Assembly: GCA_023435025.1 (NCBI GenBank)
Contig: JAEYSE010000030.1
Coordinates: forward strand, 54,718 to 118,717
Direction of reading: 5' to 3'
Source of the DNA: Bacillota bacterium
GTDB lineage: Bacteria; Bacillota; Clostridia; Christensenellales; CAG-138
DNA: 64,000 bases
The notes under the pieces were generated by a model. The model did no database searches, had not been told where the DNA came from, and worked only from the letters and a program-made list of their open reading frames with translations. How positions within the stretch are numbered: position 1 is the stretch's first letter; each line of letters starts with the position of its first letter. A program made the translations under genes and the position numbers. Shown here piece by piece: positions 36,118 to 45,143 of this stretch.

Positions 36118-36205
36118 TGTTTTTCCCTTTCCCTACGCTATGCGCTGCTGAGGTTACTATTAATATATAGGAATACATATGATAAATACCTGTTTCTCAA
36201 GGCAT

Positions 36206-36550
36206 TTAAACTTCCAGCTCGACACTTTCTACAAAGCATTCGTTGCCTGTCTCGGTTGGGCTTCCCAGCTCCCCGCAGTCCGGGCAGGTAAACGAGAAAC
36301 GCGGTTTTAGAAAGTTATTGTTGCAGACCTTGCAGCGCATTTCTGTTTGTACAATATTTAAATGCAGCTTTGCGTCCTGTGCGGGTGTGCCCTGCGCGAT
36401 GATCTCAAAATACACCTGCACGGAATCCGGCATGATTCCTGTGTTTTCACCGATCATAAGCTTCACGGAATTTACCCGTTTGGCTCCGTTTTTCTCCGCC
36501 GCACGGTTGATGATTTCGACTATCCTCTTTGTCAGCGCGTATTCGTGCAA
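36206..36550 (-). CDS. hypA: Nickel chaperone HypA
   Basis: 114 residues from a TTG at 36550 with AAGGAG seven bases upstream, giving MHEYALTKRIVE with the nickel ligand H2. Zinc is held by CKVC and CPDC near residues 73-93. First gene of the leftward hyp operon, driven by the promoter at 36634-36662. An 88-bp gap separates it from hypB. Confidence 0.95.
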   Translation of the reverse strand: MHEYALTKRIVEIINRAAEKNGAKRVNSVKLMIGENTGIMPDSVQVYFEIIAQGTPAQDAKLHLNIVQTEMRCKVCNNNFLKPRFSFTCPDCGELGSPTETGNECFVESVELEV

Positions 36551-36633
36551 TACATTCTCCTTGTGCCTTGCGCTCGCTGATCATCCGCGAACCTTGCCGG
36601 CAACGAAAAAAAGATTTCCTCTTACGGAATCGT

Positions 36634-36662
36634 ATTATATCCCATATTTCGGGGCTGTACAA
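36634..36662 (-). promoter_or_regulatory. Sigma-A-type promoter of hypABFCDE
   Basis: On the minus strand TTGTAC (36657-36662) and TATAAT (36634-36639) are 17 bp apart. The predicted transcript starts about 77 bases before hypA. Confidence 0.8.
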
Positions 36663-36868
36663 TATTGCGGCACAGCATCCCTGCTTAAAACAGGAAGTTG
36701 GTATTGCGGTCCGCTCAGCTAAAAGTTTTGGTTAGAGCTTGATTTTTCATGGAGCCGAAATTAGAAGAGTATTCTAGGGCTGCAAATATGAATTTTCCTT
36801 GATATCTTCTTGCATTTTTTGATGGAGAATATATTATCCCCGAAAACGTTTGTTATAAAATTAACTTA

Positions 36869-36897
36869 TTGACATATCCAAAATTAATATTTATGAT
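36869..36897 (+). promoter_or_regulatory. Sigma-A-type promoter of the hydrogenase operon
   Basis: TTGACA (36869-36874) and TATGAT (36892-36897) are separated by 17 bp, in a very AT-rich stretch. Transcription would start near 36904, leaving a leader of about 200 bases before the first subunit gene. The hyp promoter lies 207 bp to the left and points the other way. Confidence 0.85.
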
Positions 36898-36936
36898 ACA
36901 GATGTCGGACGCGTTGCACCAGCTTCATAATTGACC

Positions 36937-36995
36937 CAAAAACCACATCATCTGCTTAAATGCGCTCCGGAAAAAGACAGGCAGATGGGTTTTTG
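36937..36995 (+). promoter_or_regulatory. Long-range stem in the hydrogenase leader
   Basis: CAAAAACC (36937-36944) and CATCTGC (36949-36955) pair with GCAGATG (36981-36987) and GGTTTTTG (36988-36995). This makes a 15-bp stem with one 4-base bulge. The T5 run is inside the 3' arm. A smaller hairpin follows at 37056-37068. It could be an attenuator or an mRNA-stability element. No known riboswitch class is recognised. Confidence 0.5.
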
Positions 36996-37102
36996 TATGC
37001 CCTTGGAAAGCATTGCAATACTAAAAACGATAAAGTTTGCAAAAGCGTCCGCGACCGCCGGAACGGCGAAGCTGTTGAAATACCACATAGGAGACAGGCA
37101 GA

Positions 37103-38530
37103 ATGACCGGTCAAACGCTTCTAATTCTTACCGTAGGCATACCGCTGCTGGGCGCATTTTTATTGCCGCTCGCAGGCAGGGTATCGCCAAAGTTCCGAAA
37201 CGCCCTTGCCTTTATTCTGGTAGCGGCGCCGCTTGTGTTAAGCATACTCGCGCTGCCATCCTCATTGGAAAGTCCGTCCGTACTTCAGATTACGTTGCCA
37301 TTGGGGTTGAGCTTTGGCCTCATGGCGGATGGTCTGGCGGTATTTATGGCGATATCCGCCTCGCTTATCGGTCTTATCATAGTGGGGTATTCGTTCGGTT
37401 ACATGTCTCATGCGAGTAACCAAAGCGAATACTACTTTTTTGTGGCGCTGTTTATCGGCGCCATGATGGGCATCGTCTATTCGACGGATCTCTTCTTCCT
37501 CTACCTGTTCTGGGAGATTTCCGCGCTTTGCTGCTGGCGGCTGATCGGCTTCTTCCGTGAGAAGGAGTTTGTTCGCCGTGCCAACAAAGCCTTCCTCATT
37601 ACGGTGTTCGGCGCGCTGCTGATGCTTGCAGGCTTCATCATGATTTACGTGCAGAACGGCACGACGGATCTTCTAGCGCTCAAGGGCCAGCCGATCGCGA
37701 CCGCCGCTGTTGTGCTGATACTCTTTGGTCTGCTATCAAAATCCGCCACGCTGCCGCTTCACTCCTGGCTTGCGGACGCGGGCGTTGCCCCTTCCCCCGT
37801 CACCGCGCTCCTGCACGCGGCGGTGCTTGTAAAAATCGGCGTTTACGTATTCGCCCGGCTGTTCCTTGTGAACTTTACGCTTGACGATGTGTGGCATACG
37901 GTAGTCCCCATCATCGCCGCAGTAAGCTCACTCGTGTGCGCGGGTGCAGCAATTGCGGAGAACGACATCAAGCGCATTATCGCGTATTCCACCGTTAGCC
38001 AGATCGGGTACATATTCTTAGGCATCTCCGTTGGCGGGGGACTCGCTGCGGCGGGCGGCATACTCTACATTTTGATGCACGGTATTTCAAAGGCGGGCCT
38101 GTTCCTGTGCGCGGGTATTGTGGAGCACACCTACCACACCAAGGATATCCGGGAGCTGGGCGGGTTAGCTAAAACCATGCCGGTTACCGCAGTCTCTTTC
38201 CTGTTATGCGCGTTCTCTGTCATGGGCATTCCGCCCTTTGGCGGCTTCTTCAGCAAATATATGGTGATCAACGGCGCGGCTGCGGCGGGACAGCCCTGGG
38301 TCGCTTTCACGTTCCTGCTGGGGGCGGTGTTTACGGTTGTGTACCTGCTGCGTGCGTTCACCAAGGTATTCCTGGGCGAGCCCAAGCGGGAACTCAAAAA
38401 GGAAGGTTCTTTCAGCATGGTGTCCTCTGTGGCGCTGCTTGCGGCGCTGTCCCTAGTAAGCGGGCTGCTGGTTCAGATTCCTGCGGGCTTTGTTGAAACC
38501 CTTGTACGGCAATTGGTGGTGGCGGCATGA
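37103..38530 (+). CDS. Hydrogenase membrane subunit, NuoM/MrpD-like antiporter subunit 1
   Basis: 475 residues, about 14 membrane helices, with AGGAG nine bases upstream. Ion-pathway residues of the Nuo/Mrp family are in place: the helix-5 Glu in LFWEISAL and the Lys in SKSATLPLHSWLADAG, followed by NDIKRIIAYSTVSQIGY. It should carry protons or sodium ions across the membrane, driven by electron flow in the hydrogenase. First gene of an 11-subunit operon; its stop overlaps the next start (ATGA). Confidence 0.9.
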   Translation: MTGQTLLILTVGIPLLGAFLLPLAGRVSPKFRNALAFILVAAPLVLSILALPSSLESPSVLQITLPLGLSFGLMADGLAVFMAISASLIGLIIVGYSFGYMSHASNQSEYYFFVALFIGAMMGIVYSTDLFFLYLFWEISALCCWRLIGFFREKEFVRRANKAFLITVFGALLMLAGFIMIYVQNGTTDLLALKGQPIATAAVVLILFGLLSKSATLPLHSWLADAGVAPSPVTALLHAAVLVKIGVYVFARLFLVNFTLDDVWHTVVPIIAAVSSLVCAGAAIAENDIKRIIAYSTVSQIGYIFLGISVGGGLAAAGGILYILMHGISKAGLFLCAGIVEHTYHTKDIRELGGLAKTMPVTAVSFLLCAFSVMGIPPFGGFFSKYMVINGAAAAGQPWVAFTFLLGAVFTVVYLLRAFTKVFLGEPKRELKKEGSFSMVSSVALLAALSLVSGLLVQIPAGFVETLVRQLVVAA

Positions 38531-40359
38531 ACAGTAACGTAATGTTGTTTTTGATTTTCATTCCTGCGGCGTTCGCGGTTCTTACCTTCCTGCTTCCCAA
38601 ACAAGCAAAATGGCTCAAGGAGTGCTTGCTTGTGCTGGGCGCGCTTGTCAACCTTGGGCTGATGATAAGCGTTTATGGAAACGCGCTTTCGGTGGATCTT
38701 CCTTGGAGCGGGTTCGGCCTGGAATTTTCCCTGCGCCTAACTCCGTTCTCCGGCTTTATTGTGCTCGCGGTTGCGATTGTCGCGTTTCTCGTGGCGCTGT
38801 ATTCTATCGCATTTTTGCGGGAAAAGTCCTACGCCAAGCGCTTTTACGCGTTTTTCCTACTGACGCTGACCCTTGTAAACGGCGCGGTGCTTGCAAACAA
38901 TCTCGTGCTGCTGCTCTTCTTCTGGGAGGGCATACTCTGCACGATGTTCGCCATGCTCTTAACCGATAAGCCGGGCGGGTTTAAGACCGCCGTGAAATCA
39001 ATTGTTATCGTCGGCTTCACCGACCTTTGCCTGATGCTTGGCATCGGCATGACGGCGCAGCTCGCGGGTACGCTTAATATGGAAGGCATTCATCTTCCAG
39101 TGGACGCTTCCACATCCGCAGCGTTTATTCTGATGCTGATTGGCGCACTCGGCAAGGCGGGCGCAATGCCCTTCCACACCTGGATACCGGACGCAGCGGA
39201 CGACGCGCCGCTGCCCTTCATGGCGTTCCTTCCCGGGGCTTTGGAAAAGCTGATGGGCATTTACCTGCTTGTGCGCATCACGACCGGTCTCTTTACGCTT
39301 GAGCATGGTTCTGCCATGAGCACGGCGCTGATGACGCTGGGCGCCGCAAGCATTATATTCGCGGTCATGATGGCGCTCATTCAGAAGGATTATAAACGCC
39401 TCCTTTCCTACCACGCGGTCAGCCAGGTTGGCTACATGCTGCTTGGTATCGGCACCGCGCTTCCGGTGGGCATTATTGGCGGACTGTTTCATATGCTCAA
39501 CAACGCGCTCTACAAGAGCTGCCTGTTTTTAACGGCCGGCGCTGTGGAGCGGCAGGCGGGTACCACGGATTTAAAGGTGGTGGGCGGATTAAGAAAGCAG
39601 ATGCCTGTCACATTCGTTTGCTTCTTGATCGCTGCGGCTTCTATCGCCGGGTTCCCGCTCACGAACGGCTTCTTCTCCAAGGAACTGATATTCGACGCCG
39701 CGATTGAAAGTGCCCTTCCGTTCTACATTGTGGCTGCGGTCGGCGCGTTCTTTACAGCGGTCTCGTTCTTAAAGCTTGGGCATGCTGCGTACTTCGGCAA
39801 GCAGGAAGCGCCCAAGAAGGACGTCAGAGAAGCCCCTTTGGTAATGCTCGTGCCTATGATTGCCCTTGCCGTGGGCTGCATACTCGCTGGCGCGTTCCAG
39901 GGCCAATTGGTTGCCCTGTTTAAGACCTTCCTGCCCGAGATGGAGCACCTTGAGGAAGCAGGCACGCATACGAACTTCGTGCTGGCGGGCATCTCCCTTG
40001 CGGTTCTCGCGCTTGCCGTGTTGAGCCACCGCCTGGGCTATAAAAAGACGGGGCGTGGGATATTGGCTGCGGACCACTTCCACTACGCGCCTGGCCTCCA
40101 CCAGATCTATGATCTGGCGGAAAAGAAGGTCTTTGATCCGTACTACGTGTTTGGCCTGCTGGGCAAGGGGTACTCTACGGCGGCGCTTGCTCTCAACAAC
40201 GGCATCAGCTGGTTCTATGATACGGCCGTCGTCCGCTTTACGGGCTGGGTCTCGGGCGGAATACGTAAGGCGCACACCGGCAATCCTGCCCTGTACCTTG
40301 TTTGGACGGTTGTTGGCATTGCTTTTGTTACGCTGTATCTTGTGATTTCGTTCTGCTAA
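38527..40359 (+). CDS. Hydrogenase membrane subunit, NuoL-like antiporter subunit 2
   Basis: 610 residues, close to the NuoL length. The helix-5 Glu is in LFFWEGILC, the Lys in GKAGAMPFHTWIPDA, and the family motif is KRLLSYHAVSQVGYM. Beyond the 14-helix core, residues about 500-610 form an extension ending in a further membrane helix (LVWTVVGIAFVTLYLV). This matches the lateral arm that ties NuoL to the other antiporter-like subunits. A role in ion pumping is inferred from the family. Confidence 0.9.
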   Translation: MNSNVMLFLIFIPAAFAVLTFLLPKQAKWLKECLLVLGALVNLGLMISVYGNALSVDLPWSGFGLEFSLRLTPFSGFIVLAVAIVAFLVALYSIAFLREKSYAKRFYAFFLLTLTLVNGAVLANNLVLLLFFWEGILCTMFAMLLTDKPGGFKTAVKSIVIVGFTDLCLMLGIGMTAQLAGTLNMEGIHLPVDASTSAAFILMLIGALGKAGAMPFHTWIPDAADDAPLPFMAFLPGALEKLMGIYLLVRITTGLFTLEHGSAMSTALMTLGAASIIFAVMMALIQKDYKRLLSYHAVSQVGYMLLGIGTALPVGIIGGLFHMLNNALYKSCLFLTAGAVERQAGTTDLKVVGGLRKQMPVTFVCFLIAAASIAGFPLTNGFFSKELIFDAAIESALPFYIVAAVGAFFTAVSFLKLGHAAYFGKQEAPKKDVREAPLVMLVPMIALAVGCILAGAFQGQLVALFKTFLPEMEHLEEAGTHTNFVLAGISLAVLALAVLSHRLGYKKTGRGILAADHFHYAPGLHQIYDLAEKKVFDPYYVFGLLGKGYSTAALALNNGISWFYDTAVVRFTGWVSGGIRKAHTGNPALYLVWTVVGIAFVTLYLVISFC

Positions 40360-40398
40360 GCGCATCGCTTAGGACTAATAGTTTAGGAGGAAGCCTTC

Positions 40399-41814
40399 GT
40401 GCCGCTTTTGTTCTTAGCGATCCCACTCGCCGCGGTAGTGGTATTGAATATCGTATATTACTGGATCAAGGGCCGTCATGCCGTATGGTGCGCCGCCGTT
40501 GTGGCCGCAACGCAGACTTTGCTTGCCGGCTATGCGCTGATCGAATGTTTAAAAACCGGAGCCGCATTTTCAGACACCCGCATTGGTCTCTTGGAAATCG
40601 ACTCGCTTACCGCCATGGTGCTTTGTACGGTGGGCTTGATCGGGTTTGTTTCGCTGTTGATCACAAACTCCGCCATACTGAAACAGCAACACAATTTTGC
40701 GAACCTGACGCTGATACTCATGGCGGGGATGAACGGCGTAACCCTCGTGCGTGACCTTTTCACGCTCTATGTGTTCATTGAAATCACGTCCGCTGCCTCC
40801 TTCATACTCATCGGCTTCCGCCGGGACCGTAATGAATTGGAAGGCGCATTCAAATACTATATCCAATCCACCGTCGCCACCATCGCAATGCTGACGGCCA
40901 CGGCGTTCCTGTTCCTGTTTGTGGGCGATACCACGTTCGCAAACGCCGCGTCCGCCATAAACGAGGCAGTGCAGACGGGCTCATTCCCGTATGGGATCGT
41001 GATCACGCTGATCCTGTATACGGTAGGCTTCACCATCAAATCGGGCGCTGTCCCCTTCCACGCGTGGGTGCCGGACGCATACTCTGCTTCCCCCGCCCCG
41101 GTGTCGGTGCTTTTAAGCGGCATTGTCACCAAGGCCTCGGGCGTGTATGTGCTCATGCGCATATTCCGCGATATTTTCTTAAGCCACGCTTCCGTTGGAA
41201 GCCTGCTGACTGTACTTGGCCTGGTTTCCATTCTGGTGGGCGCGTTTGCCGCCATAGGCCAGAACAAAATGAAGCGGATGCTGGCCTTCTCCAGCGTGAG
41301 CCAGATCGGCTACATACTCCTTGGCCTTGGCACCGGCTCTGCGTTGGGGTTCTTTGGCGCAATGCTGCACTTTTTCAACCATGCTTCGTTTAAGTCCCTC
41401 CTGTTCCTCAATGCCGCTGCGGTGGAACAGCAGACGGGCCTTAGCAATATGGATGAGATGGGCGGATTGAGCGAAAAAATGCCCGTCACCGGTTGGAGTT
41501 CGGTGGTTGCTTACCTGTCTACGGCTGGTATTCCCCCGCTTGCGGGCTTTTGGAGCAAGCTGTTCATCATCGTCGCAGTGTGGCGCATTTCCCCGGTGAT
41601 GGCGGTGATTGCTCTCCTCGCGGGCGTTATCACGCTAGCGTACCTTCTCCTTATTCAGAAGAAGGTGTTCTTTGGAAAGGTTCCCGAAGCGCTTGCGCAT
41701 GTGAAGGAAGCGGGCGCAGGGTTTGTGGGCGCGGAGCTTGTGCTGGTTGCGGTGAACGTTGTAATCGGCGCCGCTTTGCCGTTCCTGCTCGGTTACTTCA
41801 AGAACTTGCTGTAA
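40399..41814 (+). CDS. Hydrogenase membrane subunit, NuoN/NuoM-like antiporter subunit 3
   Basis: 471 residues from a GTG at 40399 with AGGAGG eight bases upstream. It has about 14 membrane helices, the helix-5 Glu in YVFIEITSA, the Lys in TIKSGAVPFHAWVPDAY, and MKRMLAFSSVSQIGYIL. It is the third antiporter-like subunit of the operon. Three such subunits are more than most group 4 hydrogenases with one or two have, and equal complex I. Confidence 0.9.
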   Translation: MPLLFLAIPLAAVVVLNIVYYWIKGRHAVWCAAVVAATQTLLAGYALIECLKTGAAFSDTRIGLLEIDSLTAMVLCTVGLIGFVSLLITNSAILKQQHNFANLTLILMAGMNGVTLVRDLFTLYVFIEITSAASFILIGFRRDRNELEGAFKYYIQSTVATIAMLTATAFLFLFVGDTTFANAASAINEAVQTGSFPYGIVITLILYTVGFTIKSGAVPFHAWVPDAYSASPAPVSVLLSGIVTKASGVYVLMRIFRDIFLSHASVGSLLTVLGLVSILVGAFAAIGQNKMKRMLAFSSVSQIGYILLGLGTGSALGFFGAMLHFFNHASFKSLLFLNAAAVEQQTGLSNMDEMGGLSEKMPVTGWSSVVAYLSTAGIPPLAGFWSKLFIIVAVWRISPVMAVIALLAGVITLAYLLLIQKKVFFGKVPEALAHVKEAGAGFVGAELVLVAVNVVIGAALPFLLGYFKNLL

Positions 41815-41828
41815 AGGAAGGTGTAACG

Positions 41829-42335
41829 ATGTCGCTTCCTGTTATCATTCTTTTGCTTGTATCCCTCGTGGCCTGCTCCATTTTATGTATCGTCAGGCCC
41901 AACCTCATAAAGGCTGCCATCTGGATGGCAATTATGAGCGCAATTTTAGCGCTGGTGATGTTCCTGATGGATGCGCCCCTGGCCGCCGCGTTTGAACTTT
42001 CCGTTTGCGCGGGGCTTATTCCGGTCATATTCATCAGCGCCTCCAGTATGACGAAGATTACCTCGAGAGAGGAGCAGGCGGAAAAGGCCAAGGAGCGCAA
42101 GCGCCGTTTTGCGTTCTTGCCCATACTTCTCATCACACTTACGGCCGTGCTGTTCTTTGTGCTCTGGCCGCATGTAACTGAACTGCTGCCCGCAGCAGTT
42201 GCCAAGGTTGACGGTTCCACCCCCCAGCAGATACTCTGGGACAAGCGCCAAATCGACCTTGTAGGTCAGGTAGTCATCGTGCTCTTGGGCGTATACGCCG
42301 ACCTTGTGTTCTTTAAGGGGGTACGTGAGAAATGA
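41829..42335 (+). CDS. Hydrogenase membrane subunit, NuoJ-like
   Basis: 168 residues from the ATG at 41829, preceded by AAGGAAGG. About five membrane helices are predicted, with the NuoJ-type third helix AAAFELSVCAGLIPVIF carrying a membrane-embedded Glu. A charged cytoplasmic loop (REEQAEKAKERKRR) sits in the middle. In complex I this subunit helps couple quinone chemistry to ion movement, and a parallel role is inferred. The stop overlaps the next start (ATGA). Confidence 0.8.
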   Translation: MSLPVIILLLVSLVACSILCIVRPNLIKAAIWMAIMSAILALVMFLMDAPLAAAFELSVCAGLIPVIFISASSMTKITSREEQAEKAKERKRRFAFLPILLITLTAVLFFVLWPHVTELLPAAVAKVDGSTPQQILWDKRQIDLVGQVVIVLLGVYADLVFFKGVREK

Positions 42336-42640
42336 ACGAGCTCTTCCTGGTGTTTTTGATCGCCGTTGCATTGCTGCTCGTAACGGGCATCTATTGTTTG
42401 ATCGTATCCCGCAACCTGATGCGTATTTTGCTCTCCATTGAGATATTAGCAAAGGGCATCACGCTCTTAATGATTGCGGTGGGATATGTGACAGGCAACA
42501 TGGCGCAGGCGCAGGCCTATGTGCTGACCATCATCGTCATAGAAGTGGTGCTGGTGGTGGTAGCCACGGGTATAGTCCTTGGCATCTACCGCGAGACGGA
42601 CGTGCTGGATACGCGCAAGCTCAACAACCTAAAGGGTTGA
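42332..42640 (+). CDS. Hydrogenase membrane subunit, NuoK/MrpC-like
   Basis: 102 residues with three membrane helices. The pattern GIYCLIVSRNLMRILLSIEIL, then AQAYVLTIIVIEVVLVVVA, contains the two membrane Glu residues typical of NuoK and MrpC. It is placed between the NuoJ- and NuoA-like genes. Confidence 0.88.
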   Translation: MNELFLVFLIAVALLLVTGIYCLIVSRNLMRILLSIEILAKGITLLMIAVGYVTGNMAQAQAYVLTIIVIEVVLVVVATGIVLGIYRETDVLDTRKLNNLKG

Positions 42641-42662
42641 GCGCGCAGGATTGGGAGGAATA

Positions 42663-43001
42663 ATGATGCAAAACATACTGCTTTCGCCGCCTATCGTGTT
42701 CCTGATATTCATCGGGCTATCCCTTGGCCTTTCGGCGCTCTTTAGCCGGATGGCCGCACGCGGTAAGGATAATAAAAAGAAACTCGACCCGTATTCCTGT
42801 GGCGAGACCGTACCGGAAAACCAAGGCCAGCCGGAGTATTCGCAGTTTTTTCACTTTGCCTTTTTCTTTACGATCATGCACGTGACGGTGCTGATGATCG
42901 CAACCGATGTGAAGCACATCTCCTTCGTGGCCATATTGTTCCTCGTGCTGACGGTGCTTTCACTCTTAATGCTCTTCAGGAGGGAGAAAGATGATCGTTG
43001 A
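42663..43001 (+). CDS. Hydrogenase membrane subunit, NuoA-like
   Basis: 112 residues from 42663; a second ATG at 42666 has better spacing (7) from GGAGG. Three membrane helices and the loop LDPYSCGETVP match the NuoA signature PYxCGxxP. NuoA occurs in complex I and F420H2 dehydrogenase. It is not part of the classic Ech or Hyf hydrogenases as I know them. The acidic residues of the usual second-helix FDVE motif are not conserved (MHVTVLMIAT). It overlaps the next gene by 11 bp. Confidence 0.75.
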   Translation: MMQNILLSPPIVFLIFIGLSLGLSALFSRMAARGKDNKKKLDPYSCGETVPENQGQPEYSQFFHFAFFFTIMHVTVLMIATDVKHISFVAILFLVLTVLSLLMLFRREKDDR

Positions 43002-43425
43002 CCGTATTATCCAATGGGCGAGGCAGAAATCCCCTTGGATTATCCATTTTAATTCCGGCGCGTGCAACGCATGCGATGTTGAAATCATCGCATCTCTGAC
43101 CCCGCGTTACGACGTGGAGCGAATCGGCGTGCAGCTCAAAGGTTCCCCGCGCCATGCGGACGTGCTGATCTGCTCCGGCCCTGTCACCATGCAGCAGCGC
43201 GAGCGCCTCATCACCATTTACGAGCAGATGACGGAACCCAAGTTCGTAGTAGCTGTTGGCACATGCGCCTGCTCTTCGGGTGTGTTCCATGGATGTTATT
43301 GCGTGGAGGGCGGCGTGGACAGCGCCATCCCCGTGGACGCGTATATTCCCGGGTGCCCGGTGAAACCGGAAGCCATTATTGATGGCGTGACCAAACTCAT
43401 CGAAAGTATGGAGAACAAAAAATGA
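42991..43425 (+). CDS. Group 4 [NiFe]-hydrogenase small subunit, NuoB/EchC-like
   Basis: 144 residues with the four ligands of the proximal 4Fe-4S cluster: C25 and C28 (NSGACNACDVE), C92 (GTCACSSG) and C122 (PGCPVKPEAI). It receives or donates electrons at the NiFe site on the adjoining large subunit. Short, as expected for group 4 enzymes, which lack the extra clusters of uptake hydrogenases. Confidence 0.94.
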   Translation: MIVDRIIQWARQKSPWIIHFNSGACNACDVEIIASLTPRYDVERIGVQLKGSPRHADVLICSGPVTMQQRERLITIYEQMTEPKFVVAVGTCACSSGVFHGCYCVEGGVDSAIPVDAYIPGCPVKPEAIIDGVTKLIESMENKK

Positions 43426-43922
43426 GTATGGAGGCGATTGCGATGGAAAACGACGTCCTGGTATTGGAGCAATTGCGCAAACAATTTCCCGTACTGGCCG
43501 AGGAAGGCGCTGTAACGACCAAGCGCAGGGTATTTATTACCGTACCCGTCGAGCTCTTATTGGACGTGATGCGCTACGCCTACGATGTGCTCAAGTTTGA
43601 AAACCTGTGCACAATCACCGGCATGGACTCCGTAGACTGCTTTGAGTTGATTTACCACCTCACCAACGATCACGATGGCGTGATGCTCAACGTGACCATA
43701 AAAGCGCCCAAGGACCACCCCGTGGTTCCCACGGTGCTTGATATCTATAACGGTGCCACCTTCTATGAACGCGAGGTGGAAGGCTTGCTGGGCGTTCGCG
43801 TAGAGGGCCTGCCCGAAGGAAGGCAGTATCCGCTGCCGGATAACTGGCCCAAAGATCAGTATCCGCTGCGCAAGGACTGGACGCCGGATATGCTCAAAGA
43901 CAACCAGAGAGGAGCACAGTAG
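43422..43922 (+). CDS. Hydrogenase subunit, NuoC/EchD-like (30 kDa)
   Basis: 166 residues from 43422, overlapping the previous stop. An in-frame ATG at 43443 with GGAGG eight bases upstream is an alternative. The C-terminal half has the family motif DIYNGATFYEREVEGLLGVRVEGLP and PLPDNWP. It is a structural subunit bridging the large subunit and the ferredoxin-like subunit. It lies two bases upstream of the large-subunit gene. Confidence 0.92.
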   Translation: MSMEAIAMENDVLVLEQLRKQFPVLAEEGAVTTKRRVFITVPVELLLDVMRYAYDVLKFENLCTITGMDSVDCFELIYHLTNDHDGVMLNVTIKAPKDHPVVPTVLDIYNGATFYEREVEGLLGVRVEGLPEGRQYPLPDNWPKDQYPLRKDWTPDMLKDNQRGAQ

Positions 43923-43923
43923 C

Positions 43924-45141
43924 ATGGGAAAGATCGTTGTACCCTTCGGCCCCCAGCACCCGGCATTGGAAGAACCCGAAAGCTTCAGCCTGCTCCTGGA
44001 AGGGGAGCGCGTGGCGGCGGCAACCGTCGCTTTGGGCTACAACCACAGGGGCATGGAAAAGGCCTGCGAAAGCAAGACCTATATACAGAATATCTACCTG
44101 CTTGAGCGCATCTGCGGCATCTGCTCGCACGCGCAGTCCACCACCTTCGTGCATTCGGTGGAAAGCCTTGCGGGCCTTGAGGTTCCCAAACGGGCGCAGT
44201 ACCTGCGCGCTTTGGTAGGTGAGCTTGAACGCATACACAGCCATCTGCTGTTCCTGGGAGTGGCCGGGCATGAGATCGGCTTTATGACGTTCTTCATGTA
44301 CGCCTGGAAGGACCGCGAGATCGTGATGGATCTGTTAGAAAACATCACAGGCAACCGTATTAACTACGGCATGAACACCATCGGCGGTGTGCGGCGCGAC
44401 CTTTCCCCCGAGCAGATCGAGGCAATCAAAAAAGGCATCGACGAGCTTGAGGAGCGCACCAAGTACTATATGCAGGTCGCAATCGAGGAAGAGACGATGC
44501 TCCTGCGTTTAAAGGGCGTCGGTCGCCTTTCCCGCGAGGATGCGCTGCGTCTGGGCGCCCAGGGTCCTGTTCTTCGCGCCGCCGGCCCTGCGCGCGACAT
44601 CCGCAAAGACGATCCGTACGGTGCGTACCCTGAGCTTGATTTTAAAGTTGCAACCACCGAAAGTGCGGACGTTTATGGCCGCGTGATCGTGCGCGTATTG
44701 GAGCTGATGGAAAGCTACAAGATCATCCGCCAGATCGTGGACAATCTTCCCGAAGGGCCGCTTTCTGTAAAAGCCCCCATTAAGATCCCCAAGGGCGAGG
44801 CCATCAGCCGTATTGAAGCGCCGCGCGGTGAGAACGTCAACTACGTGCGCTCCAACGGTACGGATAAGCCGGAGCGCGTCAAAGTGCGTGCACCAACACT
44901 TGCGAACCTCGCCGCCATCACGCATATGATCGAGGGCGGATACCTTGCGGACGTCCCCATCGTCATCGCCGCGATCGACCCGTGCTTCTCCTGCACGGAC
45001 CGGGCGATCAAGGTTGTGAACCTAAGCAGCGGTGAAGACAAACGGATGGATTGGCAGGCGCTCAGACAGTACAGCATCGACTGGTATCAGAAACAGGGCG
45101 TCAACATGGAGAAAATCAGCACGTACAGGAAGGATAGATAA
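43924..45141 (+). CDS. Group 4 [NiFe]-hydrogenase large subunit, NuoD/EchE-like
   Basis: 405 residues. Both CxxC pairs that hold the NiFe site are present: C64/C67 in RICGICS and C354/C357 in DPCFSCTDR. It is therefore a true hydrogenase and not a NuoD or an Ehr-type relative that has lost the metal. R360 marks the expected cleavage point. The 45 residues after it form a C-terminal extension, and a HycI-like peptidase is encoded four genes later in the same operon. It evolves or oxidises hydrogen at the cytoplasmic side, exchanging electrons with ferredoxin. Confidence 0.95.
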   Translation: MGKIVVPFGPQHPALEEPESFSLLLEGERVAAATVALGYNHRGMEKACESKTYIQNIYLLERICGICSHAQSTTFVHSVESLAGLEVPKRAQYLRALVGELERIHSHLLFLGVAGHEIGFMTFFMYAWKDREIVMDLLENITGNRINYGMNTIGGVRRDLSPEQIEAIKKGIDELEERTKYYMQVAIEEETMLLRLKGVGRLSREDALRLGAQGPVLRAAGPARDIRKDDPYGAYPELDFKVATTESADVYGRVIVRVLELMESYKIIRQIVDNLPEGPLSVKAPIKIPKGEAISRIEAPRGENVNYVRSNGTDKPERVKVRAPTLANLAAITHMIEGGYLADVPIVIAAIDPCFSCTDRAIKVVNLSSGEDKRMDWQALRQYSIDWYQKQGVNMEKISTYRKDR

Positions 45142-45143
45142 CA

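Noticed and set aside
36931..37419. 162-codon frame reaching into the first hydrogenase gene
   Set aside because: It overlaps 300 bp of a clear membrane-subunit gene in another frame, has a poor start and shows no family motif. A short leader peptide from the ATG at 36985 cannot be excluded, but nothing supports it.
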